A DNA stretch of 64,000 nucleotides, taken from positions 18,254 through 82,253 of the forward strand of contig NZ_JANIHG010000004.1 in assembly GCF_024518575.1 (NCBI RefSeq), in the 5' to 3' direction. The DNA comes from Methanothrix sp. GTDB taxonomy: Archaea > Halobacteriota > Methanosarcinia > Methanotrichales > Methanotrichaceae. Within the stretch, counting starts at the first letter, position 1; each line of letters begins with the position of its first letter. Position numbers and translations under genes: made by a program. The notes beneath the pieces were generated by a model. It did not search any database. It saw only the letters and a list, made by a program, of their open reading frames with translations, and was not told where the DNA came from. This document shows positions 38,470-46,544 of this stretch, one piece after another.

Positions 38470-39363
38470 TCACCATCCTCTCGCCTGCAGCGCCTCTCCT
38501 TCCTGAAGGGTGGTGACGTCTATGCCCTTCATCGGCCTTCCAAGACCTCTGGAGACCCTGGCCAGAACCTCCGGCTCGTCGTAGTGATGCACAGCCTCGA
38601 CTATTGCTGCAGCCATCGCCTCCGGGTTCTCGGACTTGAATATGCCGGAGCCGACGAAAACACCATCAGCACCGAGCTGCATCATCAGAGCCGCATCTGC
38701 CGGCGTTGCTATGCCACCGGCAGCGAAATTGACCACAGGCAGCCGCTGGAGACGGGCGCACTCCGCAACCAGCTCCGGGTCGGCCTCGATCTCGCGCGCG
38801 AACTTCGTCAGCTCCTCGCTGTTCATGCCCTTGAGCTTCCTTATGTCGCCCATGATCATCTTCATGTGCCTCACGGCCTGGCTGACATCACCGGTGCCCG
38901 CCTCCCCCTTGGTCCGTATCATGGCTGCGCCTTCCTTTATACGCCTGAGGGCCTCCCCCAGGTTCCTGGCGCCGCATACGAATGGGACCTTGAATTTGGT
39001 CTTGTCGATGTGGAACTCGTCCGCAGGGGTGAGAACCTCCGACTCGTCGATCATATCCACCCCTATCGCCTCCAGGATCTGTGCCTCGACGAAGTGGCCG
39101 ATCCTGACCTTGGCCATGACAGGAATGGTCACAGCATCTATGATCTCCTCGATCACCTTTGGATCCGCCATCCTTGCCACGCCGCCCATCCTCCTGATAT
39201 CAGCAGGAACCGCATGGAGGGCCATGACTGCGACAGCTCCGGCCTCCTCAGCGATCATGGCCTGCTCCGGGGTGGTGACATCCATGATGACTCCACCCTT
39301 CTGCATCTTGGCGAAGCCGCGCTTCAGCAGCTCCGTACCGAATCGAAGATTCTCCAGCTCCAT
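38470..39363 (-). CDS. pdxS: Pyridoxal 5'-phosphate synthase, synthase subunit PdxS
   Basis: A 297-aa (beta/alpha)8-barrel enzyme that forms PLP from ribose 5-phosphate, glyceraldehyde 3-phosphate and ammonia. Typical segments are [26 protein letters not shown] with the catalytic Lys, [14 protein letters not shown], and [12 protein letters not shown]. The family is highly conserved and the length is normal. A TATA-like TTTATT lies upstream on the minus strand near 39403-39412, and an inverted-repeat element begins at 39428, so it borders the promoter. Confidence 0.96.
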   Translation of the reverse strand: MELENLRFGTELLKRGFAKMQKGGVIMDVTTPEQAMIAEEAGAVAVMALHAVPADIRRMGGVARMADPKVIEEIIDAVTIPVMAKVRIGHFVEAQILEAIGVDMIDESEVLTPADEFHIDKTKFKVPFVCGARNLGEALRRIKEGAAMIRTKGEAGTGDVSQAVRHMKMIMGDIRKLKGMNSEELTKFAREIEADPELVAECARLQRLPVVNFAAGGIATPADAALMMQLGADGVFVGSGIFKSENPEAMAAAIVEAVHHYDEPEVLARVSRGLGRPMKGIDVTTLQEGEALQARGW

Positions 39364-39419
39364 GATAGTTTCTTACCTCGAACGGTGAACTAGCTGCATT
39401 TACGGTAAATAAACTTTGC

Positions 39420-39551
39420 CCCGCCCCTGCTGTGTTGAATAATGTTTGAGAATCCGATAGCAGAGGCTGGATTCGTACGAATTGCAATTCTAGTAAAAAT
39501 CGATAGCTCTCGACCTTAGAGCTCTTAATTATTCAACACAACACCCGCCCC
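39420..39551 (-). mobile_element. 116-bp inverted-repeat element, copy 3, with target duplication
   Basis: The element occupies 39428-39543 in the opposite orientation to copies 1 and 2. Ends are TGCTGTGTTGAATAAT and ATTATTCAACACAACA. The exact 8-bp duplication CCCGCCCC flanks it (39420-39427 and 39544-39551). It belongs to subfamily A and lies directly upstream of the pdxS TATA box, so it may alter pdxS expression. Confidence 0.92.
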
Positions 39552-39604
39552 TGAAATGCCTGTCAGAATTGTGGGCTGAAACTGGATCGAGATCATAATG
39601 CAGC

Positions 39605-39785
39605 GTTGGATATACTCACCCTCGGACTGAGGGGTAGAGCCTGTGGAGATGCTGGATAAACAGATCCATGAGACCTTAGACCTCGTCGATGCCTCTCGAT
39701 GCAGTTCGAGAGACGTCGAGGGGCTTCGACAAAGTCGAAACGCAGGAAGCTCCGCTCTTCAGGGCGGAGAGTGGATCACTTCATT
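39605..39785 (+). repeat. Chain of hairpins resembling an IS200/IS605 right end or omega-RNA remnant
   Basis: Successive stems are visible: CCTCG (39681-39685) with CGAGG (39717-39721) enclosing CTCTCGA (39693-39699) with TCGAGAG (39706-39712); TTCGAC (39725-39730) with GTCGAA (39734-39739); and CTCCGC (39750-39755) with GCGGAG (39764-39769), then GTGGATCACT. The order of hairpins ending in a GGAAGCTCCG-type stem is what the 3' end of TnpB-bearing elements and their omega-RNA look like. No tnpA or tnpB sequence is visible, so this would be a solo remnant. The assignment is by pattern only. Confidence 0.4.
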
Positions 39786-40950
39786 CAGATGCTATGGCCT
39801 CGACCGGATCGAGCCTGGATGCCCTGTAGGCCGGATAGAGTCCCGCCAGCAGGTTGACAACCATGGAGTAGACAACCGCCCACAAGAAGAACTCAGGCTT
39901 CATCACCACGGTCATCCTCGATACCATGTATATCTCGCTCGGTAGCTCAACCGGATACATCATGATGAGCCTGGCTGCGATGTACGCCAGGATGCACCCG
40001 ATGAGGGCAGATGGGGGAGCGAGGATGAGGCTCTCAAGAATGAATATCTTCATTATCGAGAGCCTCGTCGCGCCCATCGCCATCAGTATACCTATCTCCT
40101 TCGTCCTGCGGGTTATTATCATTATCATGGTATTGGCTATGCCGAATCCCGCTATCGCGAATATTAGAATATAGAAGATAACCACAAAGCGCGACTGCGT
40201 CTCGAGTAGATTCAGTATATCACGGTTGATCTCAACCCAGCTCCTGGCGTTGTAGCTGGTTTTTCTGTTGACATCCTCTGCGAGATTCGGTGCCTCGTAT
40301 AGGTCAGAGAGCCTCACAGAGATCTCCGAGACGACATCGCCCTCACCGAGGATATCCTGTGCGGTCTTCAGCGGAATGTACACAAGAGTTTTGTCGCTTG
40401 CTGTGCCGGTCTCTATGATGCCTGCGACCTTTAGACTGATGGATCTGTTCTGCCTGACCAGCTCTATCCTGTCGCCGCTTGAAGCTCTTATCTCCTCAGC
40501 AAGCCTGCTGCCGATAACAGCTGAGTACCTGCTCAGCTCCAGCTCACTGAAACTCCCCTCGATCAGGTCCCTCTCAACCCTCATCAGAGGCTCCTCATCT
40601 GCTGCCCTGACCCCGATCACCTCCACACCCCTTGCCCTGTCCCTGTGCTTGACGACCGCCTTCCCACGCAGTCTGGGGGAGACCGCCTCAACCCCAGGGT
40701 ACGCCCATACTGCGGCAGAGAGCGTTCTGTAGAGGTGTATCTCGTTCTCGCCCTCCTTCGGCTCGATCACAACATGAGGATTGTTCTCGATGGTTGTGCT
40801 CATGATCTCCTCCCTGAAACCGCCCATCAGGCCCATCATGACGACGATGATCGCCACAGCCAGAGCTACAGAAAGCACAGTGAAGAACGCCATCCTGGGG
40901 TTTCTGACGATGTGATGGGATGCAATGATGTGCTCAAACATCTCGCTCAT
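39781..40950 (-). CDS. ABC transporter permease, FtsX/MacB type (second gene of pair)
   Basis: A 389-aa membrane protein. The N-terminal helix (FFTVLSVALAVAIIVVMMGLM) is followed by a large extracytoplasmic domain of about 210 residues and three C-terminal helices, the FtsX topology used by LolCE/MacB-type exporters. The segment IITRRTKEIGILMAMGATRLSIMKIFILESL is the family coupling motif. It overlaps the preceding permease by 4 bp. Its C-terminal FtsX block is closely related to that neighbour, so a heterodimer is likely. A LolD-like ATPase lies 7 kb away on the other strand and may be the partner. Confidence 0.85.
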   Translation of the reverse strand: MSEMFEHIIASHHIVRNPRMAFFTVLSVALAVAIIVVMMGLMGGFREEIMSTTIENNPHVVIEPKEGENEIHLYRTLSAAVWAYPGVEAVSPRLRGKAVVKHRDRARGVEVIGVRAADEEPLMRVERDLIEGSFSELELSRYSAVIGSRLAEEIRASSGDRIELVRQNRSISLKVAGIIETGTASDKTLVYIPLKTAQDILGEGDVVSEISVRLSDLYEAPNLAEDVNRKTSYNARSWVEINRDILNLLETQSRFVVIFYILIFAIAGFGIANTMIMIITRRTKEIGILMAMGATRLSIMKIFILESLILAPPSALIGCILAYIAARLIMMYPVELPSEIYMVSRMTVVMKPEFFLWAVVYSMVVNLLAGLYPAYRASRLDPVEAIASE

Positions 40951-42041
40951 CCACGCAGGGCGATCACAGGATCGAGCTTCGATGCCTTGTGCGCGGGATA
41001 CACGCCCGCGGCCAGGCTCAGTAGGACCGCGGCAAGCACTATGACCAGGATTTTCCAGGGGTCTATCACCACAGGCAGCACGAACTCCTCCCAGCCGGGT
41101 GCCTCGACCTCGAACCCCATGCCTTTGAGATAAAGAGAGAGAGCCACGCCTCCTGCAGCGCCGCAGATGCCACCTATGAGCCCCAGAACAGTGCTCTGGA
41201 TGAGGAATATGTTGCGTATCATCGCCTCTGTTGCTCCCTCAGCCATGAGCATGCCTATCTCAGATGTCTTCTCGAGAACAAGCATGTACATCACGCTCGC
41301 TATCCCGAAGGCCGCGATGATCATTATCAGAAGCATGATGATGTTGTTCTCAAAGTTCTCTATCGCAATGGTCCTGAGGATCTCCGGGTAAAGCTGCTGC
41401 CAGCTCTCTGCCTTGTAGCCAGTCGCAGAGATCTCCCTGCTGACCCGATCCGCCATGTATATGTCCTCGAGCTTGATATCTATGCCGTTTATGACATCCC
41501 CCTCACCCAGGAAGTTTCTGGCTGTGCGGAGAGAGACGAATGTCATCTCCTCAGGAAAGCCCTGCGGCGGATCGAATATCCCGGCGATCATGAGGTTTAG
41601 GGGATTAGCGTCCGGGAACCTCGCGTCCAAAGTATCTCCCAGCTCCACATCCAGCTTCTCGGCGAGCTTCGTCGATATCACTATCCTGTTCTCCTGCTGG
41701 ATCGACTGGAGATCTCCATAAATCATGCGCTCTGAGATGCTCGGATAGATCCTTTCCATCTCTGATGGTATAACGCCAATGAGAATGACGTTCTCGACGT
41801 TGTTCTTGTGCGAGAGCGATGCGGCTGCGCTCAGGCGAGGAGAGACTGCGGTAACGCCCTCAAGCTGCCATATCCTCTCCATTAGCGTCCTGTAGAGGTA
41901 GATGTACCCCTCACCCTCCTTCGGGCTCACGCTGACATGCGCGAGGTCCTTTACGATAATGTCTAGGAGGTACTCCTGAAAGCCAGCCTGGAGCGATACA
42001 GAGGTCACACTGACAGCCACCGCCAGCCCGATTGCCAGCAC
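40947..42041 (-). CDS. ABC transporter permease, FtsX/MacB type (first gene of pair, N-terminus uncertain)
   Basis: A 364-aa permease paralogous to the next gene, with the FtsX coupling motif VLEKTSEIGMLMAEGATEAMIRNIFLIQS and three C-terminal helices. The GTG start at 42041 cuts through the first transmembrane helix. The frame stays open to 42185, and the added sequence LFETFIAFRYIRSRRRQTAL is just what the family has before that helix. No ATG, GTG or TTG exists there; a CTG at 42104 would start exactly at LFETF. The true start is therefore probably upstream and non-standard, or the 5' end is damaged. Confidence 0.8.
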   Translation of the reverse strand: MLAIGLAVAVSVTSVSLQAGFQEYLLDIIVKDLAHVSVSPKEGEGYIYLYRTLMERIWQLEGVTAVSPRLSAAASLSHKNNVENVILIGVIPSEMERIYPSISERMIYGDLQSIQQENRIVISTKLAEKLDVELGDTLDARFPDANPLNLMIAGIFDPPQGFPEEMTFVSLRTARNFLGEGDVINGIDIKLEDIYMADRVSREISATGYKAESWQQLYPEILRTIAIENFENNIIMLLIMIIAAFGIASVMYMLVLEKTSEIGMLMAEGATEAMIRNIFLIQSTVLGLIGGICGAAGGVALSLYLKGMGFEVEAPGWEEFVLPVVIDPWKILVIVLAAVLLSLAAGVYPAHKASKLDPVIALRG

Positions 42042-42130
42042 AGAAAGAGCAGTCTGACGCCTCCGGCTTCTGATATATCGGAACGCTATGAACGTCTCGA
42101 ACAGATAACCACGCCCTTGCTGAACTTTTT

Positions 42131-42161
42131 CAGCCTCTGGAGCAGCTTGCTCCAGAGGCTG
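42131..42161. repeat. Perfect 14-bp inverted repeat upstream of the permease pair
   Basis: CAGCCTCTGGAGCA (42131-42144) and TGCTCCAGAGGCTG (42148-42161) form a perfect stem with a 3-nt loop. It lies within the open frame upstream of the first permease. No T-run follows on either strand in the direction needed for a simple terminator, so it could be a leader structure controlling the permease start. Confidence 0.6.
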
Positions 42162-42185
42162 TCCCTCCCTCCTCCTGTATAATTG

Positions 42186-42556
42186 CTATCAGTAACACAT
42201 ATTATTCGTGAATAAAATCGAAATTATGAGCTGCTCCAGACTCTCGAAAAAGCCAATGTGTGACATGAAGTTATGGTCTTCTCGAGCCAGGGTGGGAACG
42301 CAACAGGACCGCACGCTTCCCCCTGCAACCTCAAAGTATTTTAAACTTGGGGATCTCGTCTTCCGATCTCCTGGGAAGATTTTGTCAGGCACATACTGCA
42401 TGGTCGTGATCTCGCATCAAGATCTGTTGCATGCGACTGCTTCATGCGGCATTTTGCCCATGTACGCTGATTCCTGAAAGCACATCCGGCGCTCCGGGCC
42501 CAAGACCATCTGCTAAAGTTGCCCAAAAGCAGGAACTAATGATGGAGCGCCTTGAA
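42186..42556. other. Intergenic region without a recognised gene
   Basis: This 371-bp stretch separates the permease pair from the MFS gene. Short ORFs of 60-90 codons exist on both strands, but none has a signature, an RBS or typical codon use. No repeat of the 116-bp family is present here. Confidence 0.4.
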
Positions 42557-43750
42557 TCATGCTCGAACTCCCTCAGATCTCCCCCGCAGCATCATCTCTC
42601 CGAGAACCATACAGAATGAAGCAGCTGCGGCCATCAGAGCGCCGAAGAGAAACGTAGCATCCGGGCCGAATGCCTGCCATATCGAGCCGGCGATCAGGCC
42701 GGACGCTATCGATGCGATTCCAACCATTCCATGATAGACGCCCAGTGCTGTGCATCTCACCTCATCACAGCTCAGATCCGAGACGTATGCGCTCTGCGCT
42801 CCATCGACAATCGCGAATACAAGACCATACATGACGAAGAGCAGCACGAGCCACCCTGTAGAGGATACGAAGGCGAACCCGAGTGCCACCAACGAGAATA
42901 ACGCGTAGCCGATTGCAAGCGTCCATCTTCTTCCTACGAGATCGGATACCACACCGCTTGGTATGGCCATCCCCGAGTAGACGATGTTATACAGGATGTA
43001 AAGCAGAAGAGGAGCTCCAACTGCCAGGGAGCCAACGAAGAGCTCCTGTGCCCTGAGCATGAAGAACATGTAGCTGAAGTTCGCAAGCGAGAATATGGAT
43101 GCCACGAGGACGAACCACCTGAGTCGCAGCGGCAAAGAGGAGATGCCTGGTCTGATGATTGCCATCGGAGATCTCCGTACATCCCTGACATAGATGAGGG
43201 GGATAAATGCCATCAGTGAGAGCGCTGCGGCCACAGCCAGGATCTGCCTGAAGCTCAGCCCCGCGCTCCAGAGGAGATAAGCGAGACCTGATCCCAGCAC
43301 CGCTCCGAATGTGTCAAGCGCTCTCACCGTGCCGAAACCCCTTCCCATATGTGAGGACTCGACAGATCCCGAGATGATTGCATCCTTTGGCGCTGCCCTC
43401 ACACCCTTGCCGCATCGCTCGACGCTTTTAAGCAGGACAACATGCTGCCATGTTCCGGATAAGGGCAGAAGCGTCTTGGCCACCGCAGAGAGACCATAGC
43501 CCGCTACGACTAAAGTCTTCCTTTTCCCTGTTATGTCACCCGCGTATCCTGAGAGTATCTTCAGCATGCTCGGAATTCCCTCGCTGAGACCTCCCACCAG
43601 CCCCACAGCGATCGCACCACCACCCAGTGATGTTATGAAGAGGGGCATGATCGGCTGTATGATCTCGCTGCTGGTGTCGTTTAACAGGCTGACCAGCCCT
43701 ATGAAGAGGACATTTCTGCTGCCAGCCTCAGCCCGCTGATCCTCTGACAT
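42557..43750 (-). CDS. Major facilitator superfamily transporter
   Basis: A 397-aa membrane protein with about 12 hydrophobic segments. The cytoplasmic motif GYAGDITGKRKTLVV after helix 2 fits the MFS motif A (GxxxDxxGRR), and the related LVGRRWTLAIG occurs at the half point. The region GVRAAPKDAIISGSVESSHMGRGFG is characteristic of a drug/metabolite carrier subgroup. Substrate unknown. It reads away from the sugar-nucleotide operon, with one repeat element between. Confidence 0.82.
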   Translation of the reverse strand: MSEDQRAEAGSRNVLFIGLVSLLNDTSSEIIQPIMPLFITSLGGGAIAVGLVGGLSEGIPSMLKILSGYAGDITGKRKTLVVAGYGLSAVAKTLLPLSGTWQHVVLLKSVERCGKGVRAAPKDAIISGSVESSHMGRGFGTVRALDTFGAVLGSGLAYLLWSAGLSFRQILAVAAALSLMAFIPLIYVRDVRRSPMAIIRPGISSLPLRLRWFVLVASIFSLANFSYMFFMLRAQELFVGSLAVGAPLLLYILYNIVYSGMAIPSGVVSDLVGRRWTLAIGYALFSLVALGFAFVSSTGWLVLLFVMYGLVFAIVDGAQSAYVSDLSCDEVRCTALGVYHGMVGIASIASGLIAGSIWQAFGPDATFLFGALMAAAASFCMVLGEMMLRGRSEGVRA

Positions 43751-43781
43751 ACGATCTGACCGTTGGGTCTACGGATATATC

Positions 43782-43913
43782 ATATTAACTGCTGTGTTGA
43801 ATAACAAATATCTCTGGGGTCGGATGCTATCGGTTTTTGCCAGAATTTGAATCTGCATGAATTCGGCCTCTGCTATCGGATTCTCAAACATTATTCAACA
43901 CAGCAATATTAGC
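43782..43913 (+). mobile_element. 116-bp inverted-repeat element, copy 4, with target duplication
   Basis: The element occupies 43790-43905, with ends TGCTGTGTTGAATAAC and ATTATTCAACACAGCA. The flanks ATATTAAC and ATATTAGC (43782-43789 and 43906-43913) match at 7 of 8 bases, so the insertion is older or one base has changed. The interior differs from copies 1-3 (subfamily B, shared with copy 6). It lies between the divergent MFS and aminotransferase genes. Confidence 0.9.
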
Positions 43914-43976
43914 GAAACATTCATACTCCAAGCTTCCTGTGGAAGATTCGAATAAGATAAAGAGGAGATCTGAGTA

Positions 43977-45068
43977 ATGGATTTCATCCCGATTGCCAGG
44001 CCGCTCCTGGGCGACGAGGAGATAGAGGCTGTATCCGAGGTGATCAGGTCTGGCATGCTTGTTCAAGGGGAGCTGGTCAGGCGATTTGAGGAGATGTTCT
44101 CATCATACATCGGAGTGAGAAACTCGGTCGCTGTGAGCAACGGCACCGTGGCGCTGGATCTCGCGCTCAAGGCGTTCGGTCTCAAACCCGGAGACGAGGT
44201 GATATGCCCGGCGTTCACATTCATCGCTACATCAAACGCAGTTCTTTACCAGGGGCTCATGCCCATCTTTGCGGATGTTGATCCCAGGACGTTCAACATA
44301 GATCCGGGGGATGTTCTGGAGAGGGTGAACCGCAACACAAAAGCGATCATTGGGGTGCACCTCTACGGCCAGCCGTTCGATGTTAAGGCCATCGGAGAGA
44401 TATGCGAGGATCACAACCTCATCCTCATAGAAGACTGCGCACAGGCGCATGGCGCTGAGTACGATGGAAAGCGGGTGGGGGGATTCGGCACAGGATGCTT
44501 CTCATTCTACCCGACGAAGAACATGACCACCGGAGAGGGTGGGATGATAACAACAGATGACGATGCGCTTGCAGAGCGCGTGAGACTTCTGAGGAACCAC
44601 GGCGACCTCGGGAAGTACAACCACGTGATGCTCGGATACAACTACAGAATGACGAACATCCAGGGCGCGATAGGCCTTGTTCAGCTCGGAAAGCTGGATG
44701 AATTCATAAATGCCAGGATAAGGAATGCAGAGTATCTCAGCTTGCACATAAGCAGAGACGGCATAACAACTCCATGGAGGGATCCCAGGTGCAAGCATGT
44801 TTACAACCAGTACGTTCTCAGGGTCGAGGATGACTTCCCGATGAGCCGTGATGCGCTTTCCAGCCATCTCCAGTCGAGAGGTATCGGTACAGGCGTACAT
44901 TACCCGATGCCTGTTTATGAGCAGCCTCTGTACAGGCAGCTCGGGATCGGATCGCGCTGTCCGGTTGCTGAAGACGTCTCGAGAAGAGTGATAAGCGTTC
45001 CGGTGCATCCAGGGCTCAGCAATGAAGAGCTGAAGAGAATCGCGGATGCGGTGAACAGCGCAGGGTGA
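43977..45068 (+). CDS. DegT/DnrJ/EryC1 sugar-nucleotide aminotransferase (WbpE-like)
   Basis: A 363-aa PLP-dependent enzyme. The N-terminus IPIARPLLGDEEIEAV, the SNGTVALDLAL phosphate-binding loop and the PLP lysine in SFYPTKNMTTGEGG near residue 182 are clear. In its operon it would transaminate the C3 keto group of a UDP-2-acetamido-3-keto-glucuronic acid, the WbpE step. GAGGAGAT precedes the ATG. The four genes 43977-47734 are spaced by 4 bp or overlap, so they form one operon. Confidence 0.9.
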   Translation: MDFIPIARPLLGDEEIEAVSEVIRSGMLVQGELVRRFEEMFSSYIGVRNSVAVSNGTVALDLALKAFGLKPGDEVICPAFTFIATSNAVLYQGLMPIFADVDPRTFNIDPGDVLERVNRNTKAIIGVHLYGQPFDVKAIGEICEDHNLILIEDCAQAHGAEYDGKRVGGFGTGCFSFYPTKNMTTGEGGMITTDDDALAERVRLLRNHGDLGKYNHVMLGYNYRMTNIQGAIGLVQLGKLDEFINARIRNAEYLSLHISRDGITTPWRDPRCKHVYNQYVLRVEDDFPMSRDALSSHLQSRGIGTGVHYPMPVYEQPLYRQLGIGSRCPVAEDVSRRVISVPVHPGLSNEELKRIADAVNSAG

Positions 45069-45072
45069 TCCG

Positions 45073-45984
45073 ATGGATGTGGGAGTAATAGGCGTCGGCT
45101 CGATGGGTCGCAATCATGTGCGCGTTTACTCTGAGCTGAAGGGGGTGGAGAACCTCTACGTCTACGATTCTGTGGAGAAAAACGCTGAGGCTGCGAGGGA
45201 GTATGCGACGATATGCCGCAGCATCGATGAGCTTCTCGATGCATCTGAGGCCGTCTCCATCTGTGTCCCCACAAAGTATCATTACGATGTTGCCATGCGT
45301 GTGATAGAGGCAGGAGTCCACTGTCTCATAGAGAAGCCAATGACGCTCAAGTTAGATGAAGCGGATGCGCTTTTAAGTGCAATTCGTGATAAGGATCTGG
45401 TGGTGGGCGTCGGGCACATCGAGCGCTTCAATCCGATAGTGAAGGAGATTAAAAGGATAATCACGTCGCCCGTATATGTTGAGATAAAGAGGCACAATCC
45501 CAGCTCGTCGAGGATCACCGATTCATCGGTCGTCGAGGACCTGATGATCCACGATATCGATATAGTCTTCAACGTGCTCTTCCCGGAAAGGGAGGATTAC
45601 AGTATAAGCAGCGCTGGCACGAGGAACGTATGCGAGGCACTGATACGATTCGGCTCGTCGATTGTCTCCCTGTCAGCGAGCCGCATGTCCTCTAAGAAAT
45701 TCAGGACTTTCTACGTCGAGGAGGAGGGTGTGACAACAGAGGGCGACTTCATGACCCAGGAGGTATACATCTACAGAAAGCCTGATAAGTACCTCAAGGA
45801 GGAAGAGAGATACCTCCAGGAGAACATAATCGAGAAGGTGCTCGTGAGCAAGGTTGAGCCGCTCAAGGTCGAGCTGCGGGCGTTTCTGGATGCTGTCATT
45901 GGCAGATCCGAGTTTCCTGTAACTCCTGAGCAGGCATTCAGAAACATGAAGGTATGCGCTGAGATATCGAGGGGTCTGGTATGA
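45073..45984 (+). CDS. Gfo/Idh/MocA oxidoreductase (WbpB-like UDP-sugar 3-dehydrogenase)
   Basis: A 303-aa NAD-binding protein. The Rossmann motif GVIGVGSMGRNH is at residues 3-14, EKPMTLKLDEAD near 95 holds the family Lys, and GHIERFNP follows. The DLMIHDIDIVFNVL segment carries the catalytic His/Asp region. In context it should oxidise C3 of UDP-N-acetylglucosaminuronic acid. It starts 4 bp after the aminotransferase and overlaps the acetyltransferase gene by 4 bp. Confidence 0.87.
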   Translation: MDVGVIGVGSMGRNHVRVYSELKGVENLYVYDSVEKNAEAAREYATICRSIDELLDASEAVSICVPTKYHYDVAMRVIEAGVHCLIEKPMTLKLDEADALLSAIRDKDLVVGVGHIERFNPIVKEIKRIITSPVYVEIKRHNPSSSRITDSSVVEDLMIHDIDIVFNVLFPEREDYSISSAGTRNVCEALIRFGSSIVSLSASRMSSKKFRTFYVEEEGVTTEGDFMTQEVYIYRKPDKYLKEEERYLQENIIEKVLVSKVEPLKVELRAFLDAVIGRSEFPVTPEQAFRNMKVCAEISRGLV

Positions 45985-46544
45985 GCTACAGGAAGCACCC
46001 GACTGCAGTGGTCGAGAGCGCCGATATCGGGGACGGCACGAGCATATGGCACTTCGCCCACATCAGGGAGGGGGCGAGGATCGGGAAGAACTGCAACATC
46101 GGGAAGAGCGTTTACATAGACAGGGATGTCAGGATCGGAGATAACGTGAAGATCCAGAACTTCGTCTCTGTTTATCACGGAGTCGATATCGAGGATGATG
46201 TTTTCATAGGCCCTTCAGCAGTTTTCACAAACGATCTGTATCCAAGAGCGTTCAACTGGTCGGAGGAGATGGTAGTGCCAACAAAGGTCTGCAGGGGTGC
46301 AAGCATAGGCGCGAATGCGACGATAATCTGCGGCATAACCATAGGGGAGTACGCCATGGTCGGGGCGGGCAGCGTTGTCACAGATGACGTCCCCCCATAC
46401 GGTCTGGTTTACGGAAACCCAGCCGTGCTGCGTGGATATGTCTGCAGATGCGGCAGACGCCTGGAGAGGCTCGTAAGAGATGATGGCGTTAAAGAGTACC
46501 TCTGCGACTGCGGGGAGACTGTACGCATAACCTCGGAGGGATGA
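45981..46544 (+). CDS. Left-handed beta-helix N-acetyltransferase with C-terminal zinc ribbon (WbpD-like)
   Basis: A 187-aa hexapeptide-repeat protein (ISADIGDGTSIWHFAHI-type turns; GARIGKNCNIGKSVYIDRDVR; IGANATIICGITIGEYAMVGAGSVVTDDV). It fits the WbpD enzyme that acetylates the 3-amino group. After the acyltransferase ends at PAVLRGY there is an extra tail with CRCG and, 19 residues on, CDCG, which looks like a small zinc ribbon. It overlaps both neighbouring genes by 4 bp. Confidence 0.85.
   Translation: MSYRKHPTAVVESADIGDGTSIWHFAHIREGARIGKNCNIGKSVYIDRDVRIGDNVKIQNFVSVYHGVDIEDDVFIGPSAVFTNDLYPRAFNWSEEMVVPTKVCRGASIGANATIICGITIGEYAMVGAGSVVTDDVPPYGLVYGNPAVLRGYVCRCGRRLERLVRDDGVKEYLCDCGETVRITSEG

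Noticed and set aside
37852..39393. A 513-codon plus-strand ORF over pdxT and pdxS
   Set aside because: It is antisense to two highly conserved genes; its length follows from GC-rich codon use on the other strand.
42131..42161. The 14-bp inverted repeat as a rho-independent-style terminator
   Set aside because: A T-run does not follow the hairpin on either strand in the needed direction.
42208..42477. An 89-codon ORF between the permease and MFS genes
   Set aside because: No RBS and no family features; its reading frame shows no codon bias.
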